This document shows positions 57,587 to 64,000 of a DNA stretch of 64,000 nucleotides, piece by piece. Each line of letters opens with the position of its first letter. Position 1 is the stretch's first letter. The position numbers and the translations under genes were made by a program. The DNA comes from Plasmopara viticola (Eukaryota > Oomycota > Peronosporomycetes > Peronosporales > Peronosporaceae), in the NCBI GenBank assembly GCA_001695595.3, contig MBPM02000025.1:802455-866454 (forward strand), in the 5' to 3' direction. The notes below the pieces were generated by a model that saw nothing but the letters and a program-made list of their open reading frames with translations, was not told where the DNA came from and ran no database searches.

Positions 57587-57668
57587 ATTAGTGTGCCCGA
57601 GTGGTCTAAGGAGGTAGACTCAAGTTCTACTGTGTTTGCACTCGTGGGTTCAAATCCCACCGCTGACA
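57587..57668 (+). pseudogene. B19: defective tRNA-Leu(CAA)
   Basis: B-type sequence. Confidence 0.75.
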
Positions 57669-57963
57669 TGTCCACACTTTTTCAAACAAACTAATTTTGT
57701 CAGCGACGAAAGCCCGTGTCCCAATCATTAATTTCATTCTATGTGCACTCTGTTGCCGCATCTTTGTAGAAGTGAATCTCTCCAAAGAACTCGCCATGGA
57801 TCACACTCGCCAGTCTTCATAGTCAGCATCTATTCGCTAGCTGGACAGCAGACCCAAATAAAATGAAGCAATGCAAATGAGAGTACAGCGATTCTCTTCT
57901 ACTTAAAGTGTATGCTGCTCGTAGAATTGCATCTGAAACTGATGAGGATTACCCATCCACATT

Positions 57964-58045
57964 GTCAGTGTGCCCGAGTGGTCTAAGGGGGTAGACTCAA
58001 GTTCTACTGTGTTCGCACTCGTGGGTTCAAATCCCACCGCTGACA
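57964..58045 (+). tRNA. A19: tRNA-Leu(CAA)
   Basis: A-type. The A-run in the spacer is 2 bp shorter. Confidence 0.92.
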
Positions 58046-58324
58046 TGTCAACACTTTTTGGAGAAGCGAGTTTTGTCAGTGACGAAAGGCCGTGTTGCAA
58101 ATCGTCGCCCTCACTCTTTAGCACTCGATTGCCACTTCTTTGTGAAAGTGAATCTTATCACACAAATTTGCCATCGTCTGTCTTCGTACACAGCATCTAT
58201 TCATTAGCGGGACAGCAATACCGAAAAAAGGCAATGTATTTGCTTGTAAAGCAGTGCTTGTCTGCTAAAAGTGTATGTTACTTGTAATGATCTACTTAAC
58301 ACCAATTAGCTTCTAATCTCTTCA

Positions 58325-58406
58325 ATTAGTGTGCCCGAGTGGTCTAAGGAGGTAGACTCAAGTTCTACTGTGTTTGCACTCGTGGGTTCAAATCCCACCG
58401 CTGACA
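58325..58406 (+). pseudogene. B20: defective tRNA-Leu(CAA)
   Basis: B-type. The following spacer lacks about 8 bp (ACAAACTA) and reads GAAACCCCG. Confidence 0.75.
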
Positions 58407-58693
58407 TGTCCACACTTTTTCAAATTTTGTCAGCGACGAAACCCCGTGTCCCAATCATTAATTTCATTCTATGTGCACTCTGTTGCCGCATCTTTGTAGA
58501 AGTGAATCTCTCCAAAGAACTCGCCATGGATCACACTCGCCAGTCTTCATAGTCAGCATCTATTCGCTAGCTGGACAGCAGACCCAAATAAAATGAAGCA
58601 ATGCAAATGAGAGTACAGCGATTCTCTTCTACTTAAAGTGTATGCTGCTCGTAGAATTGCATCTGAAACTGATGAGGATTACCCATCCACATT

Positions 58694-58775
58694 GTCAGTG
58701 TGCCCGAGTGGTCTAAGGGGGTAGACTCAAGTTCTACTGTGTTCGCACTCGTGGGTTCAAATCCCACCGCTGACA
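58694..58775 (+). tRNA. A20: tRNA-Leu(CAA)
   Basis: A-type. The spacer has an extra A (GACGAAAAGG). Confidence 0.92.
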
Positions 58776-59056
58776 TGTCAACACTTTTTGGAGAAGCGAG
58801 TTTTGTCAGTGACGAAAAGGCCGTGTTGCAAATCGTCGCCCTCACTCTTTAGCACTCGATTGCCACTTCTTTGTGAAAGTGAATCTTATCACACAAATTT
58901 GCCATCGTCTGTCTTCGTACACAGCATCTATTCATTAGCGGGACAGCAATACCGAGAAAAAGGCAATGTATTTGCTTGTAAAGCAGTGCTTGTCTGCTAA
59001 AAGTGTATGTTACTTGTAATGATCTACTTAACACCAATTAGCTTCTAATCTCTTCA

Positions 59057-59138
59057 ATTAGTGTGCCCGAGTGGTCTAAGGAGGTAGACTCAAGTTCTAC
59101 TGTGTTTGCACTCGTGGGTTCAAATCCCACCGCTGACA
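59057..59138 (+). pseudogene. B21: defective tRNA-Leu(CAA)
   Basis: B-type sequence. Confidence 0.75.
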
Positions 59139-59433
59139 TGTCCACACTTTTTCAAACAAACTAATTTTGTCAGCGACGAAAGCCCGTGTCCCAATCATTA
59201 ATTTCATTCTATGTGCACTCTGTTGCCGCATCTTTGTAGAAGTGAATCTCTCCAAAGAACTCGCCATGGATCACACTCGCCAGTCTTCATAGTCAGCATC
59301 TATTCGCTAGCTGGACAGCAGACCCAAATAAAATGAAGCAATGCAAATGTGAGTACAGCGATTCTCTTCTACTTAAAGTGTATGCTGCTCGTAGAATTGC
59401 ATCTGAAACTGATGAGGATTACCCATCCACATT

Positions 59434-59515
59434 GTCAGTGTGCCCGAGTGGTCTAAGGGGGTAGACTCAAGTTCTACTGTGTTCGCACTCGTGGGTTCAA
59501 ATCCCACCGCTGACA
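59434..59515 (+). tRNA. A21: tRNA-Leu(CAA)
   Basis: A-type sequence, common spacer haplotype. Confidence 0.92.
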
Positions 59516-59796
59516 TGTCAACACTTTTTGGAGAAGCGAGTTTTGTCAGTGACGAAAGGCCGTGTTGCAAATCGTCGCCCTCACTCTTTAGCACTCGATT
59601 GCCACTTCTTTGTGAAAGTGAATCTTATCACACAAATTTGCCATCGTCTGTCTTCGTACACAGCATCTATTCATTAGCGGGACAGCAATACCGAGAAAAA
59701 AGGCAATGTATTTGCTTGTAAAGCAGTGCTTGTCTGCTAAAAGTGTATGTTACTTGTAATGATCTACTTAACACCAATTAGCTTCTAATCTCTTCA

Positions 59797-59878
59797 ATTA
59801 GTGTGCCCGAGTGGTCTAAGGAGGTAGACTCAAGTTCTACTGTGTTTGCACTCGTGGGTTCAAATCCCACCGCTGACA
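59797..59878 (+). pseudogene. B22: defective tRNA-Leu(CAA)
   Basis: B-type sequence. Confidence 0.75.
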
Positions 59879-60173
59879 TGTCCACACTTTTTCAAACAAA
59901 CTAATTTTGTCAGCGACGAAAGCCCGTGTCCCAATCATTAATTTCATTCTATGTGCACTCTGTTGCCGCATCTTTGTAGAAGTGAATCTCTCCAAAGAAC
60001 TCGCCATGGATCACACTCGCCAGTCTTCATAGTCAGCATCTATTCGCTAGCTGGACAGCAGACCCAAATAAAATGAAGCAATGCAAATGAGAGTACAGCG
60101 ATTCTCTTCTACTTAAAGTGTATGCTGCTCGTAGAATTGCATCTGAAACTGATGAGGATTACCCATCCACATT

Positions 60174-60254
60174 GTCAGTGTGCCCGAGTGGTCTAAGGGG
60201 TAGACTCAAGCTCTACTGTTTTCGCACTCGTGGGTTCAAATCCCACCGCTGACA
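60174..60254 (+). tRNA. A22: tRNA-Leu(CAA), mutated
   Basis: 81 nt with the same G-run deletion as A13, plus T38 to C in the anticodon loop and a G to T change in the variable arm. Probably non-functional. Confidence 0.65.
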
Positions 60255-60535
60255 TGTCAACACTTTTTGGAGAAGCGAGTTTTGTCAGTGACGAAAGGCC
60301 GTGTTGCAAATCGTCGCCCTCACTCTTTAGCACTCGATTGCCACTTCTTTGTGAAAGTGAATCTTATCACACAAATTTGCCATCGTCTGTCTTCGTACAC
60401 AGCATCTATTCATTAGCGGGACAGCAATACCGAGAAAAAAGGCAATGTATTTGCTTGTAAAGCAGTGCTTGTCTGCTAAAAGTGTATGTTACTTGTAATG
60501 ATCTACTTAACACCAATTAGCTTCTAATCTCTTCA

Positions 60536-60617
60536 ATTAGTGTGCCCGAGTGGTCTAAGGAGGTAGACTCAAGTTCTACTGTGTTTGCACTCGTGGGTTC
60601 AAATCCCACCGCTGACA
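60536..60617 (+). pseudogene. B23: defective tRNA-Leu(CAA)
   Basis: B-type sequence. Confidence 0.75.
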
Positions 60618-60912
60618 TGTCCACACTTTTTCAAACAAACTAATTTTGTCAGCGACGAAAGCCCGTGTCCCAATCATTAATTTCATTCTATGTGCACTCT
60701 ATTGCCGCATCTTTGTAGAAGTGAATCTCTCCAAAGAACTCGCCATGGATCACACTCGCCAGTCTTCATAGTCAGCATCTATTCGCTAGCTGGACAGCAG
60801 ACCCAAATAAAATGAAGCAATGCAAATGTGAGTACAGCGATTCTCTTCTACTTAAAGTGTATGCTGCTCGTAGAATTGCATCTGAAACTGATGAGGATTA
60901 CCCATCCACATT

Positions 60913-60994
60913 GTCAGTGTGCCCGAGTGGTCTAAGGGGGTAGACTCAAGTTCTACTGTGTTCGCACTCGTGGGTTCAAATCCCACCGCTGACA
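60913..60994 (+). tRNA. A23: tRNA-Leu(CAA)
   Basis: A-type sequence, common spacer haplotype. Confidence 0.92.
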
Positions 60995-61275
60995 TGTCAA
61001 CACTTTTTGGAGAAGCGAGTTTTGTCAGTGACGAAAGGCCGTGTTGCAAATCGTCGCCCTCACTCTTTAGCACTCGATTGCCACTTCTTTGTGAAAGTGA
61101 ATCTTATCACACAAATTTGCCATCGTCTGTCTTCGTACACAGCATCTATTCATTAGCGGGACAGCAATACCGAGAAAAAAGGCAATGTATTTGCTTGTAA
61201 AGCAGTGCTTGTCTGCTAAAAGTGTATGTTACTTGTAATGATCTACTTAACACCAATTAGCTTCTAATCTCTTCA

Positions 61276-61357
61276 ATTAGTGTGCCCGAGTGGTCTAAGG
61301 AGGTAGACTCAAGTTCTACTGTGTTTGCACTCGTGGGTTCAAATCCCACCGCTGACA
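61276..61357 (+). pseudogene. B24: defective tRNA-Leu(CAA)
   Basis: B-type. The following spacer has lost 3 bp (GCAAAGAGTA). Confidence 0.75.
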
Positions 61358-61649
61358 TGTCCACACTTTTTCAAACAAACTAATTTTGTCAGCGACGAAA
61401 GCCCGTGTCCCAATCATTAATTTCATTCTATGTGCACTCTGTTGCCGCATCTTTGTAGAAGTGAATCTCTCCAAAGAACTCGCCATGGATCACACTCGCC
61501 AGTCTTCATAGTCAGCATCTATTCGCTAGCTGGACAGCAGACCCAAATAAAATGAAGCAATGCAAAGAGTACAGCGATTCTCTTCTACTTAAAGTGTATG
61601 CTGCTCGTAGAATTGCATCTGAAACTGATGAGGATTACCCATCCACATT

Positions 61650-61731
61650 GTCAGTGTGCCCGAGTGGTCTAAGGGGGTAGACTCAAGTTCTACTGTGTTC
61701 GCACTCGTGGGTTCAAATCCCACCGCTGACA
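61650..61731 (+). tRNA. A24: tRNA-Leu(CAA)
   Basis: A-type sequence, common spacer haplotype. Confidence 0.92.
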
Positions 61732-62012
61732 TGTCAACACTTTTTGGAGAAGCGAGTTTTGTCAGTGACGAAAGGCCGTGTTGCAAATCGTCGCCCTCAC
61801 TCTTTAGCACTCGATTGCCACTTCTTTGTGAAAGTGAATCTTATCACACAAATTTGCCATCGTCTGTCTTCGTACACAGCATCTATTCATTAGCGGGACA
61901 GCAATACCGAGAAAAAAGGCAATGTATTTGCTTGTAAAGCAGTGCTTGTCTGCTAAAAGTGTATGTTACTTGTAATGATCTACTTAACACCAATTAGCTT
62001 CTAATCTCTTCA

Positions 62013-62094
62013 ATTAGTGTGCCCGAGTGGTCTAAGGAGGTAGACTCAAGTTCTACTGTGTTTGCACTCGTGGGTTCAAATCCCACCGCTGACA
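62013..62094 (+). pseudogene. B25: defective tRNA-Leu(CAA)
   Basis: B-type sequence. Confidence 0.75.
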
Positions 62095-62389
62095 TGTCCA
62101 CACTTTTTCAAACAAACTAATTTTGTCAGCGACGAAAGCCCGTGTCCCAATCATTAATTTCATTCTATGTGCACTCTATTGCCGCATCTTTGTAGAAGTG
62201 AATCTCTCCAAAGAACTCGCCATGGATCACACTCGCCAGTCTTCATAGTCAGCATCTATTCGCTAGCTGGACAGCAGACCCAAATAAAATGAAGCAATGC
62301 AAATGTGAGTACAGCGATTCTCTTCTACTTAAAGTGTATGCTGCTCGTAGAATTGCATCTGAAACTGATGAGGATTACCCATCCACATT

Positions 62390-62471
62390 GTCAGTGTGCC
62401 CGAGTGGTCTAAGGGGGTAGACTCAAGTTCTACTGTGTTCGCACTCGTGGGTTCAAATCCCACCGCTGACA
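62390..62471 (+). tRNA. A25: tRNA-Leu(CAA)
   Basis: A-type RNA, but its spacer (62570-62690) carries a cluster of private substitutions and indels. Confidence 0.92.
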
Positions 62472-62750
62472 TGTCAACACTTTTTGGAGAAGCGAGTTTT
62501 GTCAGTGACGAAAGGCCGTGTTGCAAATCGTCGCCCTCACTCTTTAGCACTCGATTGCCACTTCTTTGTGAAAGTGAATCCTATCACACAAATTTGCCAT
62601 CGTCTGTCTTCATACACAGCATCTATTCATTAGCGGGACAGCAATCCGAGAAAAAAGGCAATGTGTTTGCTTGTAAAGCATGCTTGTCTGCTAAAAGTGT
62701 ATGTTACTTGTAATGATCTACTTAACACCAATTAGCTTCTAATCTCTTCA

Positions 62751-62832
62751 ATTAGTGTGCCCGAGTGGTCTAAGGAGGTAGACTCAAGTTCTACTGTGTT
62801 TGCACTCGTGGGTTCAAATCCCACCGCTGACA
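62751..62832 (+). pseudogene. B26: defective tRNA-Leu(CAA)
   Basis: B-type. The 5' flank of the next A copy lacks 3 bp (CTCGTAATTGC). Confidence 0.75.
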
Positions 62833-63125
62833 TGTCCACACTTTTTCAAACAAACTAATTTTGTCAGCGACGAAAGCCCGTGTCCCAATCATTAATTTCA
62901 TTCTATGTGCACTCTATTGCCGCATCTTTGTAGAAGTGAATCTCTCCAAAGAACTCGCCATGGATCACACTCGCCAGTCTTCATAGTCAGCATCTATTCG
63001 CTAGCTGGACAGCAGACCCAAATAAAATGAAGCAATGCAAATGTGAGTACAGCGATTCTCTTCTACTTAAAGTGTATGCTGCTCGTAATTGCATCTGAAA
63101 CTGATGAGGATTACCCATCCACATT

Positions 63126-63207
63126 GTCAGTGTGCCCGAGTGGTCTAAGGGGGTAGACTCAAGTTCTACTGTGTTCGCACTCGTGGGTTCAAATCCCACC
63201 GCTGACA
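63126..63207 (+). tRNA. A26: tRNA-Leu(CAA)
   Basis: A-type. The T-run terminator is shortened to TTTT, and the spacer is A1-like with several 1-bp indels. Confidence 0.9.
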
Positions 63208-63484
63208 TGTCAACACTTTTGGAGAAGCGAATTTTGTCAGTGACGAAAGGCCGTGTTGCAAATCGTCGTCCTCACTCTTTAGCACTCGATTGCCACTTCT
63301 TTGTGAAAGTGAATCTTATCACACAAATTTTGCCATCGTCTGTCTTCGTACACAGCATCTATTCATTAGCGGGACAGCAATACCGAGAAAAAGGCAATGT
63401 TTGCTGTAAAGCAGTGCTTGTCTGCTAAAAGTGTATGTTACTTGTAATGATCTACTTAACACCAATTAGCTTCTAATCTCTTCA

Positions 63485-63566
63485 ATTAGTGTGCCCGAGT
63501 GGTCTAAGGAGGTAGACTCAAGTTCTACTGTGTTTGCACTCGTGGGTTCAAATCCCACCGCTGACA
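63485..63566 (+). pseudogene. B27: defective tRNA-Leu(CAA)
   Basis: B-type sequence. Confidence 0.75.
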
Positions 63567-63861
63567 TGTCCACACTTTTTCAAACAAACTAATTTTGTCA
63601 GCGACGAAAGCCCGTGTCCCAATCATTAATTTCATTCTATGTGCACTCTGTTGCCGCATCTTTGTAGAAGTGAATCTCTCCAAAGAACTCGCCATGGATC
63701 ACACTCGCCAGTCTTCATAGTCAGCATCTATTCGCTAGCTGGACAGCAGACCCAAATAAAATGAAGCAATGCAAATGTGAGTACAGCGATTCTCTTCTAC
63801 TTAAAGTGTATGCTGCTCGTAGAATTGCATCTGAAACTGATGAGGATTACCCATCCACATT

Positions 63862-63943
63862 GTCAGTGTGCCCGAGTGGTCTAAGGGGGTAGACTCAAGT
63901 TCTACTGTGTTCGCACTCGTGGGTTCAAATCCCACCGCTGACA
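63862..63943 (+). tRNA. A27: tRNA-Leu(CAA)
   Basis: A-type. Last complete copy; its unit is cut by the window end. Confidence 0.92.
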
Positions 63944-64000
63944 TGTCAACACTTTTTGGAGAAGCGAGTTTTGTCAGTGACGAAAGGCCGTGTTGCAAAT

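Larger units (their letters stand above)
43851..64000 (+). repeat. young tRNA-Leu(CAA) higher-order tandem array, continues past window
   Basis: The repeat period is about 740 bp, made of monomer A (tRNA to next tRNA 363 bp) and monomer B (377 bp). About 27 dimers are present and nearly identical, differing by single bases and 1-10 bp indels. A and B spacers are homologous but diverged, so a dimer formed first and was then amplified. The array is cut by the window end, so its full length is unknown. Classical analogues are the Ser-Tyr-Tyr tRNA clusters of Arabidopsis and the tRNA arrays of Entamoeba; homology to either is not implied. Confidence 0.95.

Noticed and set aside
43966..64000. Highly conserved 92-105 codon plus-strand frames beginning PEWSKGVDSSS and 73-codon minus-strand frames repeated in every dimer
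   Set aside because: They read straight through the tRNA-Leu and its spacer. Conservation follows from array homogeneity, starts are often non-ATG, and small spacer indels shift the frame freely. They are spurious translations of tRNA sequence.
43851..64000. CRISPR-like array (regular repeats with spacers)
   Set aside because: Repeats and spacers are both near-identical, the period is 740 bp and the repeat core is a tRNA; there are no cas genes and the context is eukaryotic.

Overview
The window looks like a nuclear chromosome segment of a compact-genome eukaryotic microbe, most likely an oomycete (Phytophthora or downy-mildew type). The reasons are tightly packed genes with short GT-AG introns (53-76 bp), divergent and convergent neighbours only about 90-210 bp apart, non-LTR retrotransposon debris, and long stretches of decayed, gene-empty DNA. 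The assignment to oomycetes is inference; there is no rRNA or mitochondrial marker here.

Left part (1-26.7 kb). A gene island at 4.3-9.65 kb holds a PP6-type protein phosphatase catalytic subunit (+, three exons), a glycosylasparaginase (-, three exons) and a long protein built around repeated Cys-Thr-Phe-x-Pro motifs (-, two exons). A second isolated gene at 22.5-23.7 kb (-, five exons) encodes an OTU1/YOD1-type deubiquitinase with a UBX-like N-terminus, an OTU domain and a C2H2 finger. Around these lie broken genes, including a decayed TBC-domain Rab GAP at about 1.1-1.45 kb, two inverted copies of a SINE-like repeat (13.9 and 22.0 kb), and several kilobases with nothing recognisable.

Right part (26.7-64 kb). 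This is the striking portion: an array of tRNA-Leu(CAA) units extending past the right edge. From about 43.85 kb onward the array is young and highly homogeneous. It has a 740-bp higher-order unit made of two about 370-bp monomers, each with a tRNA-Leu plus spacer. The A monomer carries a well-folded 82-nt tRNA-Leu(CAA). The B monomer carries a fixed variant that breaks the first acceptor pair and a D-stem pair but keeps both internal pol III promoter boxes and the T-run terminator. There are 27 A and 27 B copies in the window, plus one degenerate leading copy. To the left (26.7-34.1 and 41.1-43.85 kb) lies an older, diverged block of the same about 370-bp monomer on the opposite strand, with about 28 decayed tRNA-Leu copies. 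The two blocks meet at a fold-back junction near 43,850. A dead LINE of about 6.9 kb (endonuclease and reverse transcriptase recognisable, many stops and frameshifts) interrupts the old block inside a tRNA-like unit.

The conserved 73-105 codon open frames throughout the array are translations across tRNA sequence and are not proposed as proteins. The protein genes do not form a pathway: they are housekeeping phosphatase signalling, lysosomal/vacuolar glycoprotein breakdown, a probable cytoskeletal or flagella-related protein of unknown role, and ubiquitin/Cdc48-linked processing.
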